A stretch of DNA of 10,000 nucleotides, from positions 48,933,716-48,943,715 of the forward strand of contig CM060317.1 of the NCBI GenBank assembly GCA_030674155.1, in the 5' to 3' direction. A program made the translations under genes and the position numbers. The stretch is from Stramonita haemastoma. Taxonomy: Eukaryota; Mollusca; Gastropoda; Neogastropoda; Muricidae. Of the stretch, positions 1 through 7,014 are shown one piece after another (within the stretch, counting starts at the first letter, position 1; every line of letters starts with the position of its first letter). The notes below the pieces were generated by a model. It had not been told where the DNA came from and did no database searches. It saw only the letters and a program-made list of their open reading frames with translations.

Positions 1-54
1 GTAATTATCAAAAAGGGAGTACAAGATATGAACAAACATTTCTCAATATGGATG

Positions 55-57
<3 letters not shown>

Positions 58-147
<90 letters not shown>
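58..147. repeat. (GA)n microsatellite, about 45 uninterrupted units
   Basis: Perfect AG dinucleotide run with no visible interruption, which suggests a young, length-variable locus. Any reading frame through it (Arg-Glu repeats) is an artefact of the repeat. On the minus strand, the sense of the neighbouring gene, it reads as (CT)n. Confidence 0.97.
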
Positions 148-148
<1 letters not shown>

Positions 149-431
149 CACTAACTAGTGACACACAAATCAAATTCAATATAGCTATAAAAATGAACAT
201 CTACACATCGTAGATAAAATACACATAGTTTATATATACTGTAATGATCAATCTCAGTGAATAGCCTATGTAATCACAAAAATGAATAACAACACAGCAT
301 AATTAAAAAACACATACTAACTAAACTTAGAACATTGAGATATTAAAATAACATTTATCAAACTCAATAATAATCAAATTTCAGATTAAAACTGAAAACA
401 TAAGTATGAATACAGCCTTCATCAAGATAGA

Positions 432-433
<2 letters not shown>
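148..433. other. AT-rich unique DNA, no gene seen
   Basis: Mixed AT-rich sequence between two microsatellites. I see no open frame of useful length, no splice-site pairs around a coding-like segment, and no RNA gene. Confidence 0.7.
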
Positions 434-513
<80 letters not shown>

Positions 514-540
514 AGGGAGGGAGAGAGAGAGGGAGAGGGA
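434..540. repeat. Compound (GACA)n-(GA)n-(GGGA)n microsatellite
   Basis: About eight GACA units pass into roughly 20 GA units and then into GGGA and GAGGGA variants. The order GACA then GA is the mirror of the array at 1217-1398, which lies on the other side of the LINE fragment. Confidence 0.95.
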
Positions 541-675
541 TATGGTGATATATATACATATATATATACATATATATATACATATACATATATATATATA
601 TATATTATATATATATATATATACATAAATACACACACACATATACACATACACACATATATATGTATATATCCA
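541..675. repeat. (TA)n/(CATA)n/(CA)n compound repeat, likely LINE 3' tail
   Basis: Alternating TA, CATA and ACAC blocks. On the minus strand this follows the LINE fragment's stop codon by about 20 bases. It could be the microsatellite-like tail that some non-LTR elements carry instead of poly(A), or an independent microsatellite. The sequence alone does not settle which. Confidence 0.85.
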
Positions 676-691
676 ACAGGATGAGTCTGAT

Positions 692-1215
692 TCAGTATTT
701 TTGATGCATCAAGTGAAATTGAAGGTGATTTTTGAATGTTGTCAATGATTGGTGCTGTTTAATTGAATCGGGAAGGGAATTCCACAGCACAGGGCCTGAG
801 TATAGCAAACTGGACTTGAACAAGTCTATTCTTGGGATTGGGACACTTGGCTTTTCAGTATTTCTGGAATGATTCATTGGGAACTTATCTCTTAAGGATG
901 TGGGAACAGCTCCTGCCATTATTTTAAACATCATTATGCCTTTGTTATATTTCAGTCTTTGTTGTAGGGGGAGAATACTTAGCTGAGTGAAATCCACTTC
1001 AAGTAAGGTTGTTTTCTTCAGAAGGATAAGTTTGAGAGCACGTTTATGTAGGCTTAATAATGGTTTCATAGTGTTTGCACTGGCAGAATCCCAGAGGGTT
1101 GAAGCATAGTCTATTGAGGATTGTATATAAGCATGAAAAAATAATTTCTTTGAATGGTAGTCTAGGAAATGTTTAATTTTAGTCAACTGGTATACTCTTT
1201 GGGACAAGCATTTGC

Positions 1216-1216
<1 letters not shown>
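692..1216 (-). mobile_element. 5'-truncated non-LTR retrotransposon (LINE), C-terminal end of reverse-transcriptase ORF
   Basis: A minus-strand frame of about 173 codons stays open from the edge of the flanking CT repeat to a TGA at 694-692. It reads as the C-terminal 'thumb' region downstream of the reverse-transcriptase catalytic domain in LINEs of the CR1/L2/RTE-X sort. Typical motifs are visible: AYIQSSIDYASTLWDSAS, then SLHKRALKLIL, then RLKYNKGIMMFKIM, IPRIDLFKSSLLYSGPVLWN and SLPDSIK. No polymerase FADD-type motif or endonuclease is present, so the copy lost its 5' part, as is usual for target-primed insertion. The uninterrupted frame suggests a fairly recent insertion. It lies in the same orientation as the TGF-beta-like gene, presumably in one of its later introns. 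Clade assignment is from motif memory only. Confidence 0.85.
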
Positions 1217-1308
<92 letters not shown>

Positions 1309-1398
1309 AGAGAGGAGGGAGGAGAGAGAGAGGGAGAGAGAGAGAGAGGCAGACAGACAGAGACAGACAGACAGACAGAGACAGACAGACAGACAGAG
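1217..1398. repeat. Compound (GA)n-(GACA)n microsatellite
   Basis: GA units with a few GGA interruptions up to about 1348, then GACA/GAGACA units to 1398. The minus-strand (CT)n happens to be in frame with the LINE remnant, which makes an artificially long Ser-Leu open frame. The Ser-Leu portion is not protein. Confidence 0.95.
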
Positions 1399-1708
1399 CA
1401 AACAGTTTATTTACATTCAAAACTTAATCCCTTTTCATCTCAAGAGACACAAGTTACCATAAAACTAGATTATCAGTAAGTACTGTAAAACTAAGCCACA
1501 TAAACATACATAATTCAACACGGTATAATAAAACTCCATCCAAAAAGCTTCCAAGACGTACATGGCAAGATTTTTTGGTCTCATTTTCTGACAACAGAGA
1601 GTTTACACAGAGCAAAAGGATCATCATGCCATTACTTGGGTTTGAAAAACCTAACGCCGATATCAAGCACGTCTGGACAACAAAACAAAGAGCTTCATTT
1701 CGTCTTTT
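1399..1708. other. Unique intergenic or intronic DNA, no gene recognised
   Basis: A minus-strand frame is open from about 1666 to 1454 (70 codons). Its translation is Leu- and Ser-rich with no motif I recognise, and no good splice sites surround it. It may be the continuation of the remnant at 1709-2060, or chance. Confidence 0.5.
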
Positions 1709-2060
1709 CTAACTTTCTGAGCAATATTTCATTGAATCTTTATTTTCATCTCGGTGTCGAAAACAGTAGTGACAAGCCATGTCTAAACTGCTAAATCGGA
1801 ATGTTGTCAGTACACCTTTTTTTTTTTTTTCAAACAAGCCGATTAATATTCCTGTCAATATAGTATACATTTCTTTGAAACTAGATGTTTTCTTAAACAG
1901 CCTACGAATCTCGCCATCTGCAATCCATGGGTCTTCACCTAAAGCTTTTCTTTTCATGATTGCATCATGCAAATGAAAAAATCCTTACAAATCTTGGCAC
2001 TGATCGGCACTTTCGAGCCAACTTTTCGTCCAGTTTTTTCTTTGCTTATGCAACCCATTA
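1709..2060 (-). pseudogene. Possible degraded coding remnant, unknown family
   Basis: A minus-strand frame is open from 1972 to 1709 (87 codons). It begins with a stretch of normal protein composition (KRKALGEDPWIADGEIRRLF, then TSSFKEMYTILTG), crosses a run of 14 A that codes for lysines, and ends with CHYCFRHRDENKDSMKYC. That last segment has a C-x2-C spacing that could be half of a zinc ribbon. Upstream, at about 2060-1975, a frame containing KLDEKLARKC is closed by a stop. So if the locus was coding, it is now broken. The poly(A) run may also hide a frameshift. I do not recognise the family; a transposase-like tail is possible. It may equally be chance. Confidence 0.25.
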
Positions 2061-2114
2061 CACGATTTTAAAGTATTTCCATTTTATCCATCCCAGCCAA
2101 TATGAATTGGTGCT

Positions 2115-2129
2115 ACACACGCACGCACG

Positions 2130-2205
<76 letters not shown>
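2115..2205. repeat. (GCAC)n/(CA)n microsatellite
   Basis: A short ACGC-containing start followed by about 36 perfect CA units. In the sense of the TGF-beta-like gene it reads (GT)n, beginning about 76 bases inside the intron that follows the donor at 2281. Confidence 0.97.
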
Positions 2206-2207
<2 letters not shown>

Positions 2208-2281
2208 GTGGGGTAGGGGGTGGGGAAGAACTCGCCAACAAACTGATTAAAAAAAAAAACACCTTTAGATCTAGTACTCAC

Positions 2282-2563
2282 CTGTAACATTTATCACCAC
2301 CTTCTCTCCCGCACAAGACGGCGGCTGCTCCTGCTGCTGCTGCTGCGGAAACACCAAAGCTGTCGATGAATGCCCGTGACTATGCAGTGACGTCTTGGGA
2401 TGACGCGTCAGCCGATGACGTAAGGAGCGTCTGGAGCGGGCCGGGGACGGCCGACTGCGTACGGCCACCATGTCGACGTAGGGGAAATTGTCCTGATAGC
2501 TGTTGAGGTACAGCGGCAGACCGCGGCGACTGTTCGGGCCTGAATTTTCCCGACAGCCCACCT
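2282..2563 (-). CDS. TGF-beta superfamily ligand exon: end of prodomain, furin site, start of mature domain
   Basis: The acceptor (CTCTCTATTTTGTCCTGCCTTGACAG, read on the minus strand) ends at 2564. The donor CAG|GTGAGT is at 2284-2276. The 282-base exon begins and ends in phase 1, matching the exon at 5726-5929. It encodes the prodomain tail GLPLYLNSYQDNFPYVDMVA, equivalent to the 'P-hydrophobic-L-V' segment before cleavage in the family. A proprotein-convertase site RSRR/SLR follows, then a basic, His-rich stretch (RHRLTRHPK, HSHGH), a Gln run coded by CTG/CAG repeats, and PPSCAGEKVVINVTG. That Cys should be the first cystine-knot cysteine, followed by the first finger strand. INVT is an N-glycosylation sequon. 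The exon stops before the expected LGW-DW block, which must lie in an exon left of the window. GC content is well above the flanks. Confidence 0.85.
2318..2345 (-). repeat. Coding CAG/CTG-type repeat (poly-Gln) in mature-region linker
   Basis: Short run of GCTGCT and CTGCTG units on the plus strand. On the minus strand it codes for QQQQQEQ, immediately before the first mature cysteine. It could vary in length between alleles without breaking the frame. Confidence 0.7.
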
Positions 2564-2639
2564 CTGTCAAGGCAGGACAAAATAGAGAGGTTGACAGATT
2601 GAAGTATGTTTGCTGTATATACTGTATTTATTGTTCTTG

Positions 2640-2840
2640 CGTGGTGTGTTGTAGTGTTTTGTAGTGTTTTGTGTTGTGTTGTGTTGTGTTGTGCCGTGTT
2701 TCACTGCATTATGTTGTGTGCTGTATTGTGTGGTACTGTATCGTGTCGTGCTGTGTTGGAGTGCACTGCATTTTATTGTGTTGTATTGTTGTTTAGTATT
2801 GTATTTTTTGGGGTTGTACTGTATTGTGTTGTATTGTTTC
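2640..2840. repeat. Degenerate pentanucleotide (TGTTG/TGTAT)n repeat
   Basis: About 200 bases of TGTTG, TGTAG, TGTAT and related 5-base units, most regular at 2670-2692 and more diverged on either side. It forms open frames on both strands only because five-base repeats avoid stops. It lies about 75 bases upstream (gene sense) of the exon at 2282-2563, where it reads as (CAACA)n. Confidence 0.85.
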
Positions 2841-2994
2841 ACTTTCAGGCTTTTTTTTTTCTCTTTTATATCGAGGATAATGGAATAAGCACTCTTGTGC
2901 TTTTTGTCATCCAGTCCCCGTGTGTATGCAGTTTTGTAAATGTCATCTGTTCCCACCGGCACACGATGGCCTACTCTTATGAAAAGCGGAACAG

Positions 2995-3195
2995 GATTTA
3001 ACGTGTGAGCAAGATGTTCTGCGTGCGTTCACACACGGGGCCTCGGTTTATAGTCTCATCCGAAGGACTTTTGGGGAGAGTGGAGTCAGCACTGATGCTA
3101 ACTCCAGGAGAAAAATCTCCTCGACCGGACTCGAACCGGGGTCTTCAAATTGCCAGCGCAATGTTCTGACCACTATGCTATCCGTCCTGCTGGAA
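2995..3195 (-). mobile_element. tRNA-derived SINE
   Basis: On the minus strand a tRNA-like head is visible. The A box TAGCATAGTGGT is at 3180-3169. The B box GGTTCGAGTCC, an exact match to the RNA polymerase III consensus, is at 3137-3127. Between them is CATTGCGCTGGCAA, an anticodon-arm-like stretch. The body contains two perfect or near-perfect hairpins (3082-3105 and 3107-3120) and a segment reading TAAACCGAGGCCCCGTGTGT. The likely 5' end is near 3195, and the 3' end is near 2995 after CACACGTTAAATCC. It does not fold as a functional tRNA, and it sits in an intron of the minus-strand gene. Confidence 0.8.
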
Positions 3196-3199
3196 CGTG

Positions 3200-4526
3200 C
3201 GGTTCAGCCAGCCACTTTCAGTACACGGGCTTGTTTTTCCACGTCATGTCTGATCTGATTAACACATTCTAATTCATGACGATTTTATGCACAATGTTTT
3301 TCACCAGGCTGGTATTTAAAAAAAAAAAGAAAAAGCCTATGACGTATGGTTTTGAAGATAGAAACCGCTACAATGATCATGTCCTTTTGTTATTCTCCTG
3401 TGTGTTTTTCTTTCGTCTGGGGCTAGATACTATGCATATGATTATAATTCGATTTTACAGGCGTTTTTTGTTGTTGTGTGTGGGTTTTGTTGGGGGGGGA
3501 GGGGGGGGGGTTGTTGGGGGGGGGGGGGTTGTTCTGGTTTTGGGTTTTTTTTGGGGGAGGGGGTTATTTGGTTGCCTAGTTCAACAGCAGTTGGTGTTTG
3601 AATCAGTAAACTCCAGTTCGGTGAAAAAGGTCGAGTGATACACTGTAAAAACACTTCTACACCATACATCCAAAATGCAATCCCTGCAAAAATGGATGCG
3701 TAGAAATGCATGCTTCAAATCATATCGAAAGTTCGTACTGTGTTGTCTAAACAAACCGTCCATGATAATTCTTTCTTCTCAGCAATGTCTTTTTAAAGGA
3801 AATGATTTTACTACACTGTATAACTAAAATATTTGATGTTGTGCATTAGTGATGTTCTCTTAGCGTGTACCAACCAGCGATGATCTAGACCTACACCAAA
3901 ACAATCTTACGTTAACACAATTTTACTGTACTGTTGAATCAAAACAGCATTCTGATTAATCCTGCGAGAGTGAATGCTGCCTTCTAAGAAATTCTTTCTA
4001 CTACATCTCACCTTTATGAGAAAAATGTTTTTAAAAAAATAAGAACCAACCCATCATTATTGGTATGAAACGGTATGTCGTTTAAGGATAAAATAGTTTT
4101 ACATTGTCAGCTTATTGTGACTATTACAGAAAGAAAACAATACCAAATTCACAAAAATACGATTCATATTGATGGGGGGAAAAACTGTCAAACATTCTTA
4201 CAATAATGCAGGTATGTAAGTGTTCTTTCTTCCCTGTCTTTGTTCTTGTATATCATCTCTTTTGGCGAAACTACTCCCAGACTTTGTCAGCTCTTTCTTT
4301 CTGTCTCCATCTTTTAACCTTCCTTTTTCCCCATTCTTTTTCCTTCTGGTTTTCCCTTTATTTTACTAGTACATTTCTTGGAAACATAGACCAATGAAAG
4401 AATGAATATAAAAAAAAATAATGGGAATACACCAGGAAAAGATTGCAAACTCAAAATGTTTGCAAATGTCAAAAACGAACAAAACACAACCGAAATATAT
4501 ACATATCTATATCTTTATATTTGAAA
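3200..4526. other. Long intron interior, no gene seen
   Basis: Mostly AT-rich unique DNA inside the intron between exons 5726-5929 and 2282-2563. Apart from the G-rich block at 3482-3565, I see only short homopolymer runs and a pyrimidine-rich stretch at about 4220-4375. Open frames here have low-complexity or biased translations with no recognisable domain. Confidence 0.65.
3482..3565 (+). other. G-tract block with G-quadruplex potential
   Basis: G runs of 8, 10 and 13 bases at 3492-3499, 3501-3510 and 3516-3528, then further runs at 3553-3563, separated by short T-rich loops. The plus strand meets any standard four-tract quadruplex definition. The minus-strand transcript carries the C-rich complement. 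Confidence 0.8.
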
Positions 4527-4532
4527 ACACAC

Positions 4533-4585
<53 letters not shown>
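4527..4585. repeat. (CA)n microsatellite
   Basis: About 28 CA units with one CG-containing variant near the start. It reads (GT)n in the sense of the minus-strand gene. Confidence 0.96.
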
Positions 4586-4593
<8 letters not shown>

Positions 4594-4921
4594 CAAACCC
4601 ACCTGACACCAAGACACCTCCGGGGGATCGTGGAGAAAGGCCAGGGACAGGGAAAAAGCGGGGGAGGGGTGGGGTGTGGGGGTGGGGGGTCAAAAACAGG
4701 CAGACGAAGGGCGGTACGCTACAGACGAATACAACCCGAATAAAACAGCGAGATAAGAACACGACCCACCCCTAAAACGACACAGACAGGAAGCCATTGG
4801 CTTTGTGTGCAGTCTGAAACCAATTCCTTCCCTTCTCAGCAGAACGATTGAAACATGACAGAGTTCTTTGATTTTTTTAAATGGACCCCTAGCTAGACCT
4901 CTTCTTCTGTCTCGTTGATTT
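4586..4921. other. Unique intronic DNA with a G-rich core, no gene seen
   Basis: Purine-rich sequence. It includes a compact G-quadruplex-type motif at 4660-4689, with five G runs of 4 to 6 bases separated by 1 to 3 bases. The remainder shows no coding, RNA or repeat signature that I can identify. Confidence 0.65.
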
Positions 4922-4939
4922 AGTGTGTTGTGTGTGTGT

Positions 4940-4978
<39 letters not shown>

Positions 4979-5014
4979 TGTGTGTTGGTGTGTGTTGTGT
5001 GTGTTAGTGTGTGT

Positions 5015-5050
<36 letters not shown>

Positions 5051-5070
5051 GTGTGTTGTGGTGTGTGTGT
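4922..5070. repeat. Imperfect (GT)n microsatellite with GTTG/GGTG interruptions
   Basis: About 150 bases of GT with periodic single-base interruptions, including repeated 'GTGTTGGTGTG' and 'GTGTTAGTGTG' variants. The interruptions suggest an older array than the perfect CA runs. It reads (CA)n in the sense of the minus-strand gene. Confidence 0.95.
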
Positions 5071-5177
5071 CTGTTCCTATCTTTGAAACAGCAATAATGC
5101 CATCTGTTTTTGTTGTTGGCGGCGGGGTAACCCTCATTGCTTCTAACATAAAGACGTCGCAAAATGTTGACCTTTCA

Positions 5178-5183
5178 TTCTCT

Positions 5184-5248
<65 letters not shown>

Positions 5249-5258
5249 CTCTCTCTTC
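5178..5258. repeat. (CT)n microsatellite
   Basis: CT array with TTCT interruptions. In the minus-strand gene sense it reads (GA)n, the opposite of the other long GA arrays in the window, which read (CT)n. Confidence 0.96.
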
Positions 5259-5259
5259 C

Positions 5260-5261
5260 TG

Positions 5262-5316
<55 letters not shown>

Positions 5317-5430
5317 CTGTCTGTCTGTCTCTCTCTGTCTGTCTCTCTCTCTTTCTCTCGCTCTCTCCAAACAGACAGACAGACAGACAGAGACAGTCAG
5401 AGACAGATAGATAGACAGACAGACAGAGAC
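5260..5430. repeat. (CTGT)n and (ACAG)n arrays in inverted order
   Basis: About 20 CTGT units (5260-5343), then a CT-rich spacer (5343-5367), then about 13 ACAG-type units with AGAC and ATAG variants (5369-5430). CTGT and ACAG are reverse complements. The block is therefore a large imperfect inverted repeat with a loop of about 25 bases. Confidence 0.93.
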
Positions 5431-5447
5431 ATACTACATAAACACAC

Positions 5448-5534
5448 TATCATCATCATCATCATCATCATCATCACATTCATCGTCATTTTCATGATTA
5501 TCAAAACTATCACCACAACCACCACCACCACTAT

Positions 5535-5566
<32 letters not shown>

Positions 5567-5693
5567 CCACCGCAACCACCATCATCATCATCATTATCAT
5601 CATAACCACCACCACCATCATCACCACCATCATCATCAACACCACTACCATCATTATTATTACCACCACCACCACCACCACCACCACCACCAT
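5448..5693. repeat. (ATC)n/(ACC)n trinucleotide array
   Basis: About 245 bases of CAT, CAC and ACC trinucleotides with ATT and GTC variants. It starts 31 bases inside the intron after the donor at 5725 (gene sense: GGT/GAT/GTG repeats). Long Gly/Asp, Thr/Ile or Val/Met frames through it are by-products of the three-base period. Confidence 0.95.
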
Positions 5694-5725
5694 TAAACTT
5701 CACTCTACCATGTTCTCTAACTGAC

Positions 5726-5929
5726 CTCTTCCTACTGTGCAGTCGGGCAGAACGAACATGGTCTTGGCGTCGATCTCCGTGTCGTTGTCGTCCTTCACCG
5801 TCACCTCCACGCCGAAGTTGCGGCGGTGTCGGCGCCAGTCGGAGGCCACGTTGCGGATGTTGAAGGCCAGCCACTCGTTCCCCGCCACCGGCACGAACTT
5901 GGCGTCCAGCAGCCGACGTCGGTTGACCA
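5726..5929 (-). CDS. TGF-beta superfamily ligand exon: C-terminal half of prodomain
   Basis: The acceptor GTGTCTGTGCAG ends at 5930. The chosen donor is AGAG|GTCAGT at 5725. It is preferred over the nearby GTAGGA at 5735 because only the GTCAGT choice leaves phase 1, which the exon at 2563 requires. The translation has the strongest family signature in the window: RRRLLDAKFVPVAGNEWLAF, then NIRNVASDWRRHRRNFGVEV, then TVKDDNDTEIDAKTMFVLPD. The pattern LLD-x(n)-W-L-x-F-(N/D)-(I/V)-x(5)-D-W, followed about six residues later by N-x-G-(V/L)-E-(V/I), is the propeptide core of TGF-beta/BMP ligands. NDT is a possible glycosylation site. The polypyrimidine tract of the acceptor is weak (GGCCGTGGTGTCTGTG). 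The trinucleotide array begins just past the donor. Confidence 0.9.
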
Positions 5930-6072
5930 CTGCACAGACACCACGGCCACGCGCGCTCTTGTATTCACAGTGCACAAATCCAACATCACTATTCAGTAAG
6001 GCCTAGTCAAGAATGCTAAACTTATATTAGCGCACTCCTTCCTTTTACCTAAGTCCATGTGTGTCCATGTGT
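5930..6072. other. Intronic DNA, nothing recognised
   Basis: Intron between exons 6855-6986 and 5726-5929. It is unique sequence apart from the minisatellite that begins at 6073. Confidence 0.6.
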
Positions 6073-6227
6073 GCATCTTTGCAGTTGTCCCTCATCAATT
6101 TATACACAGGCATCCTTACAACACCTTTCCCCCACATGAATTTGTACACAGACACCTTTGCAGTTGTCTCCAGATAAAGTCGTATACACAGACATCCTTA
6201 CAACCCCATCAACTCAAATTCAGATAT
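6073..6227. repeat. Diverged minisatellite, four units of 36-42 bases
   Basis: Units begin at 6073, 6110, 6152 and 6192. Each starts with (G/A)CA(T/C)C(T/C)TT(G/A)CA and ends with a TA(C/T)ACACAG-like junction; the last unit fades out near 6227. Units 1 and 3 share TTTGCAGTTGTC, and units 2 and 4 share CATCCTTACAAC. This suggests a higher-order two-unit (about 80-base) duplication. No open frame of interest spans it. Confidence 0.75.
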
Positions 6228-6660
6228 CTTTTTAACGCTGTTCTCACTTAAACTAAGACAGACAGTTTAGCAACACCTCTCTCCAAAGAAACCGTACTTA
6301 CAAGCTGTGTGTGTTATTCAGTAAACTAGTTATAATTTCTTGTTTTAATGGGGTTTTTTTTTAAATTGATATCTTTCCAAACGTTTGAGCTAAGCTTATC
6401 AACTAGTGCATAAAAAACTAAAAATGATAAAATCACACAATCTAGCGCTAATGAAATAATCCATTCATTTGGAAAAAATGTGCATATGATCTTAAAAGTA
6501 TAAAATTCTCGTGAAAAAAACTGAAATGGAAAGAAAAAACAAAAAATGAAAACAAAATAAAAGCAAGGCAGAATGAGTAAAAAAAAATTAAAAAAAATAA
6601 AATGATGAAAGTCTAATGAAAGCAATAACAGGCAATGTCATCAACGAAAGGTTAAATCTT
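6228..6660. other. AT-rich intron DNA, no gene seen
   Basis: Poly-A- and poly-T-rich unique sequence. A minus-strand Phe-rich open frame at about 6625-6326 comes from A-rich runs on the plus strand and has no recognisable domain. Confidence 0.65.
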
Positions 6661-6800
6661 TAGTATCCCACCGAGGTAGGAATGCTGATACCTTCGTGGT
6701 GGGCAAAAACAGTCGATGACAAAAAAAAAAACACCTCACCATTGGTGAACCTCAGAGCTCAATCACAAAAACAAAAAAATTAAAACAAAACAAAAAACCC
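6661..6800 (+). mobile_element. SINE-like 3' module, copy 1, with A-rich tail
   Basis: Aligns by eye with the segments at 7022-7125 and 7515-7622 over about 100 bases. Shared anchors are GGAATGC(T/G)G(A/C)TA, GTGGGCA(A/T)AA, CACCATTGGTGAACCT and (A/T)AGAGCTC. It contains an extra A run at 6721-6731. Downstream is an A-rich stretch with AAACAAAA units, which looks like a retroposon tail. The upstream head is missing, so the copy is 5'-truncated. Confidence 0.7.
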
Positions 6801-6854
6801 AGTCTGAAGCACTGACAAAGTTGCACAGAAGTATACACACAGAAGAAAACTCAC

Positions 6855-6986
6855 CTCTGCCACGACGCCTTATGGACAGTGGTCGAACATACTGGTAGAC
6901 TTGAACCAGAAAGCCGTTGGCCGCGCCACAAGACCTGTGCTCCTCATCCTCTTCCTCCCCTTCACAGTCACAACGCACCGGTCTCT
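6855..6986 (-). CDS. TGF-beta superfamily ligand exon: middle of prodomain
   Basis: The acceptor CCCTCTTCCTTGCAG ends at 6987 and the donor AGAG|GTGAGT is at 6854. The 132-base exon starts and ends in phase 1. Its first codon completes the CAG split from the exon at 8062. It encodes an acidic, Cys-containing segment (RPVRCDCEGEEEDEEHRSC) followed by GAANGFLVQVYQYVRPLSIR. The VQVYQYVRP segment matches the amphipathic strand found in the propeptide before the LLD-EWLAF block. The three cysteines (CDC and SC) in a prodomain loop are unusual and could form an intraloop disulfide or link pro-regions. A SINE-like module lies about 35 bases upstream of the acceptor in gene sense. Confidence 0.86.
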
Positions 6987-7014
6987 CTGCAAGGAAGAGG
7001 GTTACATTTCTACA

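Noticed and set aside
2606..3001. Hydrophobic Cys-Val-Leu plus-strand frame that looks like membrane segments
   Set aside because: Derived from the TGTTG pentamer repeat. Both strands are open over it, as expected for a stop-free five-base repeat.
3127..3200. Possible functional tRNA gene on the minus strand
   Set aside because: A and B boxes are present but the acceptor and anticodon stems do not form a proper cloverleaf, and a long non-tRNA body follows; it is a SINE head.
4923..5414. Plus-strand Cys-Val-rich frame resembling a cysteine-rich peptide
   Set aside because: Product of the GT array; cysteine spacing follows the repeat, with no signal peptide or domain.
5448..5693. CRISPR-like or spaced repeat array
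   Set aside because: It is a contiguous trinucleotide array without unique spacers, in an animal genome.
5164..5724. Plus-strand 186-codon frame (Ser-Leu, Cys-Leu-Ser-Val, Thr/Ile)
   Set aside because: Entirely microsatellite-coded: CT, CTGT and ATC arrays in succession.
5434..5874. A 146-codon minus-strand frame joining exon-like sequence to a Gly/Asp-rich tail
   Set aside because: It is a different frame from the TGF-beta propeptide exon and continues through the trinucleotide array; the propeptide frame with GT-AG sites explains the conserved part.
6326..6625. Minus-strand Phe-rich 99-codon frame resembling transmembrane segments
   Set aside because: Caused by A-rich plus-strand DNA; no conserved motif or start context, and it lies within an intron of the better supported gene.
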